A DNA stretch of 64,000 nt from Prototheca cutis (lineage: Eukaryota; Chlorophyta; Trebouxiophyceae; Chlorellales; Chlorellaceae), in the NCBI GenBank assembly GCA_002897115.2, contig BCIH01000012.1, positions 397,334-461,333 of the forward strand, written 5' to 3'. This document shows positions 48,216 through 60,792 of this stretch, one piece after another. Below the pieces are notes generated by a model. It was not told the DNA's origin. It did not search any database and was given only the letters and a program-made list of their open reading frames with translations. Positions within the stretch are counted from its first letter, which is position 1. Every line of letters begins with the position of its first letter. Both the position numbers and the translations under genes were made by a program.

Positions 48216-51200
48216 TCAGCCAGCCGTACCGAAGGATTGGATGAGGTCGATTTGCTGTGAGTTGTCGGCAGCCGCAGGTGATGGGCTGGTTCCCATGACC
48301 CTGTCCACGGCGTTGATGAGGTTGATGGTGGCCTGGGAATTACCGTCACCGGGGCTCGCAGGCGGAGGGGGAGACGGCGCAGGGCTGCTTGCCGCNGTCG
48401 GGTCTGTCGGGGTCAAATTTGGCACGCCCTGGCCGCCGGCGCCTATCCGGTAGTAGGTCTGCCACGTCCCGCACGAGTACTGGGTCTGCCGTGCCGACAT
48501 GCACACCGTCTCCTTGGCCTGCGGGGTGATGATGGTGGTGGTGGTGCANGGGTGCAAGGTGAGCAGTCGGGGATACCAGGGTTGATCCCATTCAGAGGCA
48601 TGGATTGGTAGGACTCAAGCAGACGACCCAAGCCTTGGCATGCCACTGTGACACGCAGTCAAATCCACCACGAATGAACCTTACCGTGCAGATGTCAGTG
48701 GATGCATGTGACTTGAGGAAGCATTTCTGCAGCGTGGGGTTGTAGGAAAATGCCGTGCAGCCTGAGGCCAGTGTGCAGGCGCCCATGCAGCCCTCGGCGG
48801 ACACGGCCACTGCAGAGCCAGAGTTGACCTGCAAGCATGGGTGGNAAGAGTGCAGGGGAGAGTGGTTGTCATGGCCATCTGTACACCTTCCATTCCAGGG
48901 AATACATGTCTGCTGTGCAATGGATCCTGAGTTTCTCTGTCGGAACACAAATTCCGCATTCAAAGCCTCATCCACACACCTGTGTGCCAGCGGCCCCAGA
49001 GGCATTGGCCAGACCCCCAGTAGGATCATACGCAAATCCGGGTGCCCCCTCGGGATAGGTGACATCAGAGCCCTCATCGCATGCCAGCGCAGCAGCTCCA
49101 AGGGTGACAAAGCTGTCGAGGATGGCCTTTGCCTCGGACTCGTCCGCTGTGCATGTCACCCCATCGCCCGAGTATCCCGGTGCACACTTGCAGGTGAAAC
49201 TGCCGGGGGTGTTCACGCACGTGGCGCTTCCCAGCGCGCAGTTGTCAGTGCCGCGCACACACTCGTTGATGTCCAGGCTGCAATCGGGGCCTTCGTACCT
49301 GCACCACAGGGAATAATTGAGGGTTGCTGGGGTTGACGAGGACATCTGCTCTCGTTGTCGGCACCATCATCAGGTGTGATTTTCTCTCTCACTCTTTTTG
49401 TCGCACACACCCGACCAAACCCAACCCCCCCCCACCACTCACCCCGTGCCTGGCAGGCCATGCACCCAGGTGCTTGAGCAATTTCGAACGGCTTGGACAA
49501 TGGAGCTCGACGGCATAGAACAGCCCGACACGGTTTGACCGGTCAGAGCCTGCATGGCCGATGTGAAGCCATCGATGATGGAAAAGGTGCTGTCCCCTTC
49601 AAAGACACCTGCATGTTGTTACAAGGAGAGCACTACTGTTTGATGGTGATGGGGAGGGATACAAATGGATGCAAATGTGCAATGGAGCATTGTTCGCATT
49701 CTCCTGCAACCAGCGCACATCAGCAGGCACGACCAGGAGTACTCGATGCAAATCACCACAGAATCCATTCAAATGCACCGCACCCCCACCAATGAACAAG
49801 GCAACCCGTCAATTCTTACCAAAGAGTCCAGAAACGCCGCCGTCTTCCTCAGCCGGCGCCTTTTGGCCGTCGGCGTAATACTGGAAGAACAGAGCGCCCG
49901 CCGATGGGCCACCAGATTGCGCATCCTGTTGGGAAAATACGGCTAGTTTTATTGATCTCTCAATAAAATGAACAGCACTGCATGCATCGCAATCACACGC
50001 AACCCCCGTGCCTGCTTGAGGGGGGGGTAGATAAGCTTGTGTGTGTGTGTGTGCTCGTCAAGGGGGGGGGGGGGGGGGGGGGGGCCAAACCTGTTTGTGT
50101 GTGTGTGTGTTTGGGGAATGGGGGGGGGGGGGGGGGGGGGGNNNNNNNNNNNNNNNNNNNNNNNNNNNNNNNNNNNNNNNNNNNNNNNNNNNNNNNNNNN
50201 NNNNNNNNNNNNNNNNNNNNNNNNNNNNNNNNNNNNNNNNNGAGGTAACCCAAGCCCTTACACACATATGGTCAAGCGATGTTCATTCTACGCCCTAGCA
50301 TCAACACCAACAGCAGCAGCAACAACCACAGCACACTCTTCAAGGATCATGGGTTTGCCCAGGTTGCTCGAGTCCTGGATGTGCTTGGAGATCCAGCGGT
50401 TGACAAAGTCCGTGGTGGGGTCCTGTGCAAGATGGATTTTTGATGGATTCATTGCGATGCGGCATCGCTGTATTGGCATTGTTGGCTGGCGAGAGCATAC
50501 TACCATGCTGGCCGTCTCCACTCAACTACCTTCTGTCCATCAAGAAAGTTCCAAGCACCCAGGCCCAAATGTACGAACGTCCAGCCCCCTACCCCCCCAC
50601 CCCCCACACACACCCCTCCCTCTCCCCTCCCAAAAAAAAGGAAGAAGAAATAAACAGTTCATACCAGCCAGTTGTCGGGCCACAGATGGATGGCAGTAAA
50701 GTCGATGTTGGGGTCATTGTGGTCCCGGTAAAAGTTCTGGCCTTCCCAGAACGCCCATGACTGGTAGCCCTCGGGGTTGTCGCCCGAGCCATCNTTGAAC
50801 TGTGGGTAAAACCCTTCCTCACCAATGGTGAGCAAGTGATTGGGGTCCAGAGACTTGACATATGCAGCCATCTCTGCCACCCAGTACTGCAAGGTGTCGC
50901 CGCATTGGTAGCACCGCGGCTCGTTGATCAGGTCCCAGGCAAAGATGGTGGGGTCCTCGCTGTATTTCCGGCCATTCACAGTGTTGACCCGGTTGAGCAC
51001 GGTCGCCACGCGATCCTTGTACATCTGCTTGGTCTGTGCATTGCTGAAAAAGTCCTCGTGCGTCAGCGAATTGCTCACCCAGCTCACCATCGTGTCAGTT
51101 CCGTCGGGCTGCCAATTGTCGATCAGGACCAGCAACAACCGAAGACCCCGCTGCCGAGCCTCATCCAGCATGTAGTCGAGACCCCGGAACACGGCCTCAT

Positions 51201-51910
51201 TGTACACGCCGGGAGACGTCTCCAGCGCGTAGGCCATGGTCACCGGCTGCGCCCAGGCCCGGATGACATTGGCACCATGCGCCACCGCATTGTCTAAAAC
51301 CTTTCTCACCAACTGCGTTTGTTTTGTGTGTTTTTGGTGGTGCTAGAGGTTGTGGATTGTCTGTATAGATGTGTGGTGCAGGAAGGGAAAAAAATATATC
51401 TCGTTTGGTGTAAAAGGAGGGGCGCATGAGGCCCACAGGATGCCCACCCGTTGGCACCAAACCGGCTGGCCCACGCACCAGTCCTGGTTACAGCCCTCGA
51501 CGTCCTACATCACCTCCCCAAATCAGCTCATTTCTACAATGAATTCAATATGAACACATCCCTGCGTACCGTGGGCCCAGTGGTGTTGGCGGGGAGGGAG
51601 GAGCCGTAGAGGGCCAGGGCCCCTGCGGCGGCCTCCATGGTCTCCCACTCATTCCAGCCAGAGGCGTACCACGTCTGGCAGCCCACCACGAACTGGTTGC
51701 CATTCACCCGCACGAACTGATCCTCGGAGGCCTGTAATCGGAATGTAATGAAGCATACATTTCATGACTGGGTTTGAGCGGATGCAAGCAGCAGAGCCGA
51801 GGAAGCACGCCGGGACCCACCGCCTGCAGCCGGCGTGTCGGGCGAGCGCTGGCGATGGCCCAGGGGCTGATCGCTACGGCGATGCACAGGAGCAGTGCCA
51901 CTGCTCGCAT
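48216..51910 (-). CDS. Secreted GH5 mannan endo-1,4-beta-mannosidase with C-terminal EGF-like and apple/PAN-like modules
   Basis: Exons: 51910-51821 (signal peptide MRAVALLLCIAVAISPWAIA), 51731-51570, 51312-50665, 50422-50337, then at least one exon lost in the N-gap, 49925-49820, 49608-49443, 49298-48980, 48828-48685 and 48518-48216. The GH5_7-type domain carries VIRAWAQP, the acid/base Glu in WDLINEPRC, HLLTIGEEGFYPQF and DFTAIHLWPDNW. The nucleophile Glu falls at LGKPMILEE, right where the gap begins. After the gap come CSMPSSSIVQAVRNCSSTWV, a calcium-binding EGF module (DINECVRGTDNC to CKCAPGYSGDGVTC), an apple/PAN-like module (GCMGACTLASGCTAF, NPTLQKCFLKS) and a Pro/Ser-rich tail. It probably acts in cell-wall mannan remodelling or on external mannans. 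The catalytic half is sure; continuity across the gap is inferred from strand, phase and secretory character. Confidence 0.82.
50120..50241. other. Scaffold gap (100 N, 50142-50241) with poly-G flank, inside the mannanase gene
   Basis: One hundred N preceded by a 22-G run, with another G-run at 50061-50082. The exon carrying the residues after ILEE, where the GH5 nucleophile motif continues (usually EEFG), should lie here. Confidence 0.95.
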
Positions 51911-52700
51911 GCTGAGCAAATATTTCTGAAGAAATCTCGCTCTGTTCCTGCAGAAACTCCGGATGGAAAGCGGCATTTCTCCAGTCGACCCCAACGCGGG
52001 GGGGCTCGCCCTCGGCCACGCGGCAACTCCGCCTCGGAGCCTGACTAGTCCGAGGACGCCGCAGGTCGACAGCCCGAGCAGACCATGCGGCGGTCCGCAC
52101 CCCGGCTCAACCACCTCTCATGACACCTCGGCACACATAGTCAGATCATGTTGTGCCGTTGCAAGGCGTTCGCGCTCCTGGAATTCGATAATCGCGTGAG
52201 AAAAGGAGCGTGTCGATNATTGGGCACTTGCAGGGTGAGCACACCTCTGGTGCCCACCCCTCCGACCTGCGAGCCGACGAGACAAAAATTGATCTCCAAA
52301 CATGCAGGGGTTTCGTAGGCTTCATGGCAGATACATGATCGTTTTCCGTCCCCACTGCATACTGTCAGCAGTTCGAACACGCCTAGGACTGTTGGCCACT
52401 CCGAGGTCGCGCGGCGGCCGGGCGGCTGTACGAGCGTCCGCCCTCGGAATTCGCGAACGGGTCCAGAGATCCCTGCCCCTGTAACAATGGCGCCGCACAT
52501 GATGCTGGGATCCTGCGACACTAACAAATGCCCCGACAATTTGGTCGACGAACATGCAACGCCATTGGCCGCATGTTTATCGGCGGCCAGGGGAGAGCCT
52601 GCCGAGGCTCTCTGGGTGACATTGGGGGAGGGGGAATGAGAAGTGGGACGGGAGAGACCGAGTTCTCCAACATGACTCCGCCCCTGGAACAGTCCGTCGC
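51911..52700. other. Intergenic between mannanase and LSMT-like genes
   Basis: Promoter of the mannanase gene and 3' flank of the SET gene, both on the minus strand. No gene recognised; one ambiguous base at 52218. Confidence 0.4.
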
Positions 52701-54970
52701 TCATGCGCCCCGCTNGGCACGCAGGTCGTTCACCGCCGNATCNCGCAGGCAGCGCGCGTAGGCCACCCAGTCCGCGGCCAAGCGCTTCTGCTCCATGCGG
52801 TAGCGCACGGCCGACTGTGCGCGCTGACTCAGCGCAGCCCACCGCTCCGCGTCGGCTGTCAGGGCCTCGTCCTCTGCCAGCGGGCCCGTGCCATCCACCA
52901 GGTCCGTCAAATACAGCTCCACCAGACCCAGCAAAGCCCCAGAGATGGCCAAGCGCAGCCCGGGGTCTGTCGAGAGTTTGGGTTTCGCTGGTGGACGGAT
53001 GAACGGATTGTTTGGGCATTGCCACCCTGGATTTGCCCGCGCAGGTGCAGTGACATGCCATTTCACTGCGCCCCACCCTCATCGCAATCCCCCAACACAA
53101 TATCGCGGCACATAACACAACGACGGCAACAACAACAGCAGTGAGCATCGTCCGACTGAAAAACCAATCCAACAGCACGCGTACCTTTGCGGAGGCGGGT
53201 GCGCAGTGTCGCAGCGTCGTCAGCGCCTGGAGCAGCTCCGCTCGCCAGTGCACTGTTGGCAGCTTCCAGCCCACGTTCCAGCTCCTCGCCGTCAAGGACA
53301 AAGACAAGCAGGGCCTGGAGTGCGTCGTCCGGCACGCCGGCGAGCGTCGCAAGGTCCGCGGTGGCAGCTTTGTTACTTGATGATGGCTTGGGCGCTCCCT
53401 TGTTGCCAACTCCTGAACCAGATAGAGTGGGCAGCAGCAGGCGTGGCGCCAGACCCTGGGCAGACAGCAACGCGAAGCGGGCGTGCAAGCGCGGAGTCCA
53501 GCCCTCCGCCTCGCGTGGCAGCGGGAACGGCAGCATCAGCCGCGCAACGGGCGCAGCGCCGGCGTCGTAAAACCCGTACAAGAACAGCAGTTCCTCGTTG
53601 GACTTGTCGTCGCCGTAGCTGATGCGCAGCTCGGCCCCGGGCGTGGCTGGCGGCAGACCAGCTGGCGACGCCACCAGGTGCACGTGCTGACGGTGGCCAT
53701 GGATTGCATTGCCCGGACTGGCACCACCACCACCTCCACCAATGCTCCTCACCGGCTCCACCCCATAGATGGTCCACCGCACGTTCGGCGTCGCGCTGTG
53801 ATTGCAAAAGTCAAGGCCTGGGACGAGGCCCTCCTGCGGCACCGCCGCTGTTGTGGAAGAAGCCTGGTCCGATGGTAGTGCACCGATTTCCGGGGACGAG
53901 TCAGCGGCGCCCACCAGGGCTTCGGGAGGGCAGGGAAAAGCGATCGCCCTCGACCAAAACACGGCATAGGCCCATGCAAAGTCCTCGGCCGTGATGGAGG
54001 CGGTGCAGCCGGCCTCTGCGGCCATGGCCTCGGCAACGGGAGCCGTCGCATCCCATGCCCGGCTCAGGGCTCCGCGCCGGAGCAGGCTGGCACGATGCAG
54101 CGTGGTTCCCGCCAGGGACCCGAGCTCGGCGTCGCTCCAGAACAGCGTGGACCCGGAGTGCCGAGGGAGCAGGCGGATCCATGGAGCCAGGGTGGCCGAC
54201 TCGCCCAGTCGACGTTGCACTGCCAGCCATGCCATCACCGCGGTGCGCTCATCGACTGCCCCGCTCCGCAGGGCGGCGGCGGCGGCAGGGGAGGCCACAG
54301 CCACGCGGGAGCCCGTCAATGCCAACGAAAGCGGGAACGCCGCAAGACTGGCTTGCGCGGGCGGCGATGCCAGCCCCACCGCACACAGCAGTCGCCGGCC
54401 GGGCCCAGCCGTCGCAGTGGCCGCTGCAGCCCCGGGTGTGTTCCCGCAGTAGACTCCCAGTCCATGTCCATCCTGCACGGTGTTGAGCATGAGCATTATT
54501 GATGCATGGGTGGGTGATCCCGCACCGCTGCCCAGCAGCGCATATGCAGTGTGGGGCAGTGGACCCAAAGAGCGCCCGGTGGCAGCTGCGCAAATTGTCG
54601 CACGGCTGCCACTGATCTGCGCTGTTCCTGGTCACAACCCTCAAAANAAGACCGTTCACGACAATGGACGACCCTAATTACCCTGCAGTACAGTAACCTA
54701 AGAGGCCTTGGGCCAGCCACAGCAGGCAACCCACCACGGCACCCCACCCACCGTGCCACTGGGTCGAAACTCGATGTTCGACACCTCTGCCCCGTTCTTC
54801 TCCAGCCATGCCTTGAACTGCACGACATTCCTTTCTTCCTCGCTTGGAGCGGTGTCGGCAGACGTGGATGTGGAGCATTGCGCAGGGTCGAAGGAGGCCA
54901 CCTGGGATGCCGCTGCCAGCGTGGCTGCCCAGACAGGCACCGCCCTCCGCCACCGAGCAGCGCCCTGCAT
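52701..54970 (-). CDS. SET-domain protein-lysine methyltransferase, Rubisco LSMT/SETD3-like
   Basis: Exons 54970-54752, 54472-53185 and 52966-52701, all in phase, 590 residues. Residues 1-30 (MQGAARWRRAVPVWAATLAA) look like a signal or plastid transit peptide. FKAWLEKNGAEVSNIEFRPS followed across intron 1 by DGHGLGVYCGN is the usual LSMT N-terminal block. SET motifs: LVPGLDFCNHSATPNVRW (the NHS motif that binds SAM) and LRISYGDDKSNEELLFLYGF (the catalytic Tyr motif). The Rubis-subs-bind domain ends with GLVELYLTDLVDGTGPLAED and YRMEQKRLAADWVAYARCL. Family members methylate Rubisco large subunit, fructose-bisphosphate aldolase or, for SETD3, actin. The substrate here cannot be told from sequence. 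The protein is longer than pea LSMT owing to Gly- and Ala-rich inserts. Confidence 0.88.
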
Positions 54971-55397
54971 CTCGGCGCCCTTGCCCAAATCCTCCTACTC
55001 CTCGAGAAAATTATAATGCACTGTGTCAGGGTGGAAAAATTTTCCTCCATGACTGGTGGGAAGCGGATGCATGGTGCCTGCATGATGACGTGCCGCACTG
55101 CATTCGTTTCACCTTTTGACCACATCCACGAAGCGACCACAAAACAGTTGTGCAGGGCCCCCCCCCCCCCGAGACATCTCCACAGCACCATGTCCCCTCT
55201 ATCCAGCCTGGNTATGCTTGATGCTTGACAAGACAAAGATGGATTTGTTCTGCAATAAACAAACAGCATCAAAAGAATCTGGCACACACAACCACGGGGC
55301 AGGTGGTGCTGATCGTAAGTGTACGTGGTCCGCCGTTGCATGTAGTCAACCCGCCAACTCATTCGCCGGCCTGGGCTAGCACTCGCGATCCATGGGA
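54971..55397. other. Intergenic, SET gene promoter and RAB3GAP1 3' flank
   Basis: Two minus-strand genes in tandem. A C-run at about 55149-55160 and one ambiguous base; no gene seen. Confidence 0.4.
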
Positions 55398-58300
55398 CTA
55401 CTGTGACCGCGCGAGTGCCGCGTCTGCAGTCACTACAGTAGACACACGGAGTTCGGCAGCCAGACTCTCCACGTGCAATGCATGCAGCTGGTCGGTGGCG
55501 CCAGGCTTGTCCAGGCCCACCACGACCAGCCACTCGGTGCGCTGCGCGGCAGGCCAGTGCTCTGCCCCAGTGCCGCGACCTCCCGTCATGCACCTCGCCA
55601 GCAATGCCCGGTCCTCTGGTAAGTGCATGGGCTGCGCTGTGGGACGGGTGCCCAGTGCACCGGCCATCAGGGAATCTGCCAGCCGGTCAATGGCATGCCC
55701 GTCGGTGCCACCACCAGGCGGTTTGTCTCCGGTGGCATGGTTCCGCAAACTCCTGGGCCCATGGCCCTGCTTGACACCGTCGAGCTTGACGAGCGTCTGA
55801 AGAAGGTTTTGACCCACCCAGACCGCGGCCTCAGTCTCTTGGAGCTGGGCCATGGGAGGGCCAGATCTGCTGCGTGCTGTGGCCTCTTCAAGCCTGCACG
55901 AGAGAATATGGAGCAGTAATGTATTGGGGTTGTTCGACCATGCATGGCAGGGCACGCCAGCTGCTCGCCAAGTTTGTTTGCACCATCCAACACCCGACCC
56001 TGGTGGAGTTTCACTGCGGACGTCATCATAAAGGCGAGTCTGTCCAGTCCCCATTCCCATGATCCACCCCACACAAGAACCGGCTCAATTTGCTGCAACG
56101 AGGGGACAACAAACACCACCAGCTTGTACCAGCACCGCGCACCGGTGCAGGACCGAAGCCAGGGCCGGCAGCTTCAGGGCAGCTTCCGTCCGCGCCAGCA
56201 GCGCCCAGGACACCGATGCTGCAGTGGCAGTAAGCTGCGGCCAAAGCTCCGCCGGGGTCAACCCCTCGAGCCCGTGCAGCGCCCGCTCCGCATCCCTCGC
56301 CGGCTGGAACAACGGCCGCTGCTCGGCGGCGGGGCAGGGAGTTGCCCGGACCCAGGCCGCTGCCTCTAGCGACCCCTCCTCGCACCATGGCTTTCCCAGC
56401 GGCTCACCTGGCCCCGTCCAGGCGCCGGGATCGCGCCACCGCACAAAGTCACCAAGCGATGCGCCGGTGGGGTTGGCGGCCTTGAATGCTGCCATGTCCG
56501 ACTGCACGCTTGCGAGGTCACCCACAGGGCCCGCGTGCGCGAGATCCGCCTCTGTCCGGGGTGGCAACGCCTGCATGCGTGCATGGATGAATTGGCAGGA
56601 CACCTGTGCGTGTGTCTCGGGGCGCATGTGTTCACCTTCCATCGAGCATCTGAACTGTGCCAAACCAACAAGAAATCCACAGACAAGCACGTCATGATAC
56701 CTGGGTCTTGGGGATGGCGATGGGAATGTCCGGGTGTGCCTGGAGGCATGCCCCCTGCAGGAACCCTGCAATTGCCGGATCAGTTTTTTGAATGCCGTCG
56801 ACCAGCGGCCAATCGCTCCCTGCAGATGGCAGCGGGTTCTCCGAGCGCTGTGGAACAGCCCCCTCCTCACCACCATCTTCAACGTCTTCGGTGCCGCTGT
56901 AGAACACCGAGGACGCCACAGACGGCGTGTCGCTCACACTGGCCTCCCCCGGGAATGCCTCGGGGTCGGCGGCGCGGTCTGTGGCGCCATCGCCCCCGGC
57001 ACTGCCGCTCAATGCAGTCTGGCCCCCAGGATCATCACCGCTTGGGCTCAGCGTGTGGATGCAGAGGCTGAGGAGTTGGATGCATTGGTGAGCCAAGGCG
57101 GCACCGTGATCGACCCCGGTTGGTGGTGTGCCTGGCAGCGACTGCATGCAGTCCAAGTGCCCAAACCGGAGTTCTGACAGCAGCGCCCGCCAGAGCACCG
57201 CCACGCTGCATGCGCTGCGCAGCTGCAACGCTGCCACCGCAAACCTGTGTGTATGCTTGAGAGCGTGGGAGGCTGGTGGATGTCTGCACAACCACAGCAG
57301 CCTTGCATGTCATGGTCCTGCTTTTACTGCTTTCTTCCCAAAACGTGCCCCCCCCCCCCCCCCGCCCACCACCATACCTTCCAAAAACGGAATCCAGCGG
57401 TGCTGCTTTGCCCACATACGTGGTGGTGGTGNCAGCATGGCTGTTTCGATCATTCAACCCATTACCTGCCCCAAGGATCCAGGCCAGCGTGGCTGCCACT
57501 GCGGCCTCTGGCATGGGCTCGGGCTGGACACCCTGCTCCAGCCACCAGTCCTCCGCGGCCAGACGAGCCCAGCTCGGTGCCCCTGCTGCCCAGCGCCCTT
57601 CGGCCGACAGCGCCGCAAGCGCCACAGCCACCGGGCATGCCACTGCCGGGGGCGTCGGGGATCCAGCTCGCGAGCCGATCGGGTCAGTACCACCATCCAC
57701 ATTGGCTTGGTCTGGATTCAAGGCATCCTCTGATGTCGTAGCGCCAGCCGGGCTGGACATGACTGGATCGCCGCGGGCGTTGGCGGCCTCTGGAGCTGGT
57801 GCGCTCTCATCGCCATCGTCATTACCAGGCAGGGGTGCTTGGTTGCTCGCAGCCTCCTCCTGATCTTGCATGGCGGCCTTACCACCCTGCCGCTCGGCAC
57901 CCGTGCTTCGCACCTCCCCCTCGGCGGATGCTGAGGGCCTGCTACCCGACGCCGCACACTCCAGCTTGAGCAGACGCCTGCGCTTGTCCACTGCTCGCAG
58001 TGCAAACCCCCTGTGGCCATCGTCACGCTGAAAGGCCGGGTCCAGCAAGGCCACGTTCCAGTCAGCGGCGGTGCCGGGGNCAAACGGCCGCGTCGCCGCA
58101 CGCACCGCAGCGCGCGCGTCGGCATAGCGCCATACGAGGTCCAGGTCCAGCACGATTGGAAAGCGTGGGGCGGCGGGCCAGGCCGGGTCCAGCGTGCTGG
58201 TCGGCGGCCGGAGGGGCAGCGGCCAGGCCGGGTCCTTCCACGCTGTCATCGGGAATGTCGCCCGCGAAGCCACCGAAACCACAAGCCGTGGTGAGGGGAT

Positions 58301-59451
58301 ACTGCTGCCTCGATCATTATCTGGAAAAGGTTGTGCTGTGCCATCCTGTTGTCGGGCCGAAAAAGACTCGCATTGATCGCCGCTGGGCACGGGACCTACT
58401 CCAGCAGCCTGGCTGCAGTCCCCCGCACCATCGTCGCTGGCAACAGCCTCCGCATCCGATCCCCACAACTCGCTGCCCTCATCCAGGTGCTCGTGTGCAC
58501 TGTGCACGGCGTGACGGCAGGCCGCCGCGCCCGTGGGGTCACGGGCTTCGAGCCTTGAGGCTAGAAAGCCCAGCTGCTCTCCCGGATAAAATAGCTTGGA
58601 AGGCAGCACGGAGCTGTGGAGTGAGTCTGAGGAATACTGCCTTGCAGCATGCGCCGTCACGCCCGCCGCAGCGTCACGCAGCGCATCTCGCACGGGGACA
58701 AACAGTGGCAGCCCCGTTTTCGCTGCATCCAGCGCCACAGCCGCCGCGCTGAGCAGAGTGCTCTCCTCCTGTGGACGCTCGGTGGGCGGTTAGTTGGGGA
58801 AGAGGTCATGTGACCAACTGCTGCACGACAGATTTTACATTATCGATCCACAGCATGCATTCCCATATCATTACAACCATCAGATTCCGGACAGCCTCCG
58901 CTCACCTCGGCATCGAGGACGCGGCCCGAATAGCTGTCTGGGACGAGGGACAGGTGCGCCCCCACTTGGAACCAGGTCTCCAGCTTGGTGCGGCCGTCCC
59001 GCAGCGCAGGCCATGCATGCTCGGAGAGATTGCTGCCCTGCTGTCGATCATGGTATATGCTCAGCAGGTAGGGGTCTCGTCGGAATGGCAGGCCATGCTC
59101 CAACACCACAGAGCTGTCCCTTTCTGCATGGCAGTGTGCGAGGAGTACAGCATGCACGATCACACGTTGGTCATGTCAGACAAATGTCAGTCCTTGTGTG
59201 ATCCTACAACAATCAGGTACGTCCCCTCAACGCGCCTGTCTGGAGCAGCCCCTGGATGGCAGTAGTCAGCTGGGCTGCAAATCTGTGGGCCCGGGGGCCA
59301 GGCACGCAAACCACTTTGACAAGGATACACGCCGAGGTCCTTGCATTTCTCACATACATGACATCTTAAACAGTCGCACAGCCACTGCGCACGTCACCCA
59401 CTTTTCAAATGGCGTCGCGATGCTAAAGTCGAGGAACTCCTCCTCCTGCAT
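55398..59451 (-). CDS. RAB3GAP1: Rab3 GTPase-activating protein catalytic subunit (RAB3GAP1)
   Basis: In animals RAB3GAP1 with RAB3GAP2 acts as GAP for Rab3 and as GEF for Rab18 at the ER. Exons in one frame: 59451-59402 (MQEEEFLDFSIATPFE), 59282-59221, 59123-58906, 58768-57466, 57230-56701 and 56570-56120; the last exon(s) end at 55398. The catalytic-domain block is clear: SVQSDMAAFKAANPTGASLG then DFVRWRDP, followed by EAAAWVRATPCPAAEQRPLF and ARDAERALHGLEGLTPAELW, matching the human 'ESFKAANPG..LEDFVRW...EAW..A.P.PA..Q..LF...REAE..LH.L'. Upstream SEHAWPALRDGRTKLETWF and LAAEDWWLEQGVQPEPMPEA fit the N-terminal half. A 300-residue acidic, Ser/Ala-rich insert interrupts the middle. The final join (56120 to about 55900) is unresolved. 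Confidence 0.85.
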
Positions 59452-59803
59452 GGCCGCAGAGGAGAGCCGGGGCGCGCCCTCACGCACCCATGCCCAGTTT
59501 TTTCATGGTCAAGATATATCAGGGATCCATAGGACCCCATAAATGTACATGAACTGCGCGTCATGGCCTGCTTCTTTTGAGTGATGGCCGTGAAGGCCCC
59601 CCACTCAAAGAGCACCTGCTCCGGAACAGCCCCTGATCACAGAGGAATGCGGGACTCGAGAGGGGGCTGGCTGGTCAAAAATGTAGCGCGGACTTCTCTA
59701 GCCCCCCCAGTTGCTCATTCCCCAGTGATTCGGACAGATAGAACGGACCACTATTAGTAAAAGCGTCCATTGTTAACGCCAATCGTCCAGCGCACTGCCT
59801 ACG
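59452..59803. promoter_or_regulatory. Divergent promoter region, RAB3GAP1 (-) and tandem-UBL gene (+)
   Basis: 352 bp between opposite start codons. An AT-rich word (ctattagtaaaag, about 59751) lies some 50 bp before the UBL start. Confidence 0.4.
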
Positions 59804-60792
59804 ATGCAGCTTCTGGTGCGTGGACTCTCTGGCCACACCCGGGCTCTGTGCGTGGACGACCAGGCGACTGTCGCCGATCTACAGGCCGCCATTCAGGTGC
59901 GCGGCGGTAGACTACATTCTAGCATCGTATAATACTTTGAAAGAAGGAGCATCGGTCCGATCGAGGGCATCACCGCTCACCCCCGACCCACAGGAAGTGG
60001 AACATGTAGCTCCAGTGGACCAAGTGCTGAGCGCCCAGGGCCACCTGCTCCACTCCGATGCTACGCTGCAAGCTTCTGGTCTCAGGCATGGCTGCACGGT
60101 GCACCTGACTGGACGCCTCCTGGGCGGCAAGCCCGTCAAGGTGGGGTGCTGGACTCTGCTGGGGCCTGGCCTGGGATGGAAGTTCATGTTGCCTCCTGAG
60201 CAGGCTTGATTGGTATGGAGCAAGGTTGGGTCCGGCATGCAAATAATAATGCATTTAGTGACAGCAAGCATGTTGGCATGTTCTGGATGCAGCCGATGCG
60301 TTGCTGGGAAGGAGGGATGCTGTCAGATCCCTCCATCTCAACCCGGAAACCCTGCCCCACGCTCTGCTCACTCCCAGGTCAAGATCATCACGCCACACCT
60401 CGAATGCGGCAGCGAGGTGACCATCGACATCGGGCCGGATGCCACGAAGGACGAGATCCGCCAAAAGCTCGTGGCAGCCACGGGAGTGCCCTTTGAGCAC
60501 CAAAAGGTGATGCTTTCGGGCATCAATCAAATCGTCATGGGAGACAAAAGGTCCGTCAGTTGCTTTTCTGGATTTCCTTTTTACAGGGCAGTTTGTTTCT
60601 CTGGTCGAGCCATCTTGGAATGGGCCTGCGGGTCCCGCTGGCAGCACGCTGGCTGGATGCATCCGGTGAGTTGTGCAGTGGACCTTCCCTCANTACCTNA
60701 CACCTCTTCACATGCATCACCCCAGGACCAACATTGGCTTTGCTTCCTGCGGCAGCGCAAATGGAGTGCAGATGGCCGTGAATGCTAAGTAG
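59804..60792 (+). CDS. Protein of two tandem ubiquitin-like domains, first one FUBI-like
   Basis: Exons 59804-59896, 59994-60140, 60378-60550 and 60726-60792, all in phase, 159 residues. Domain 1 (residues 1-80): MQLLVRGLSGHTRALCVDDQ, ATVADLQAAIQ, then GCTVHLTGRLLGGKPVK, closely resembling the Fubi part of FAU, whose end is R-hydrophobic-LGG-K. Domain 2 (about residues 81-150): EVTIDIGPDATKDEIRQKLV, GVPFEHQKVMLSGINQIVMG, a beta-grasp with the ubiquitin-like 'I.P.Q..L..G' region. In FAU the GG is followed by ribosomal protein eS30; here a second UBL sits in that place. The C-terminus (GVQMAVNAK) has no diglycine, so domain 2 is not a conjugated modifier. Whether the internal GG is cleaved is unknown. 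It may be a proteasome or p97 adaptor, or a modifier precursor. Confidence 0.8.
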
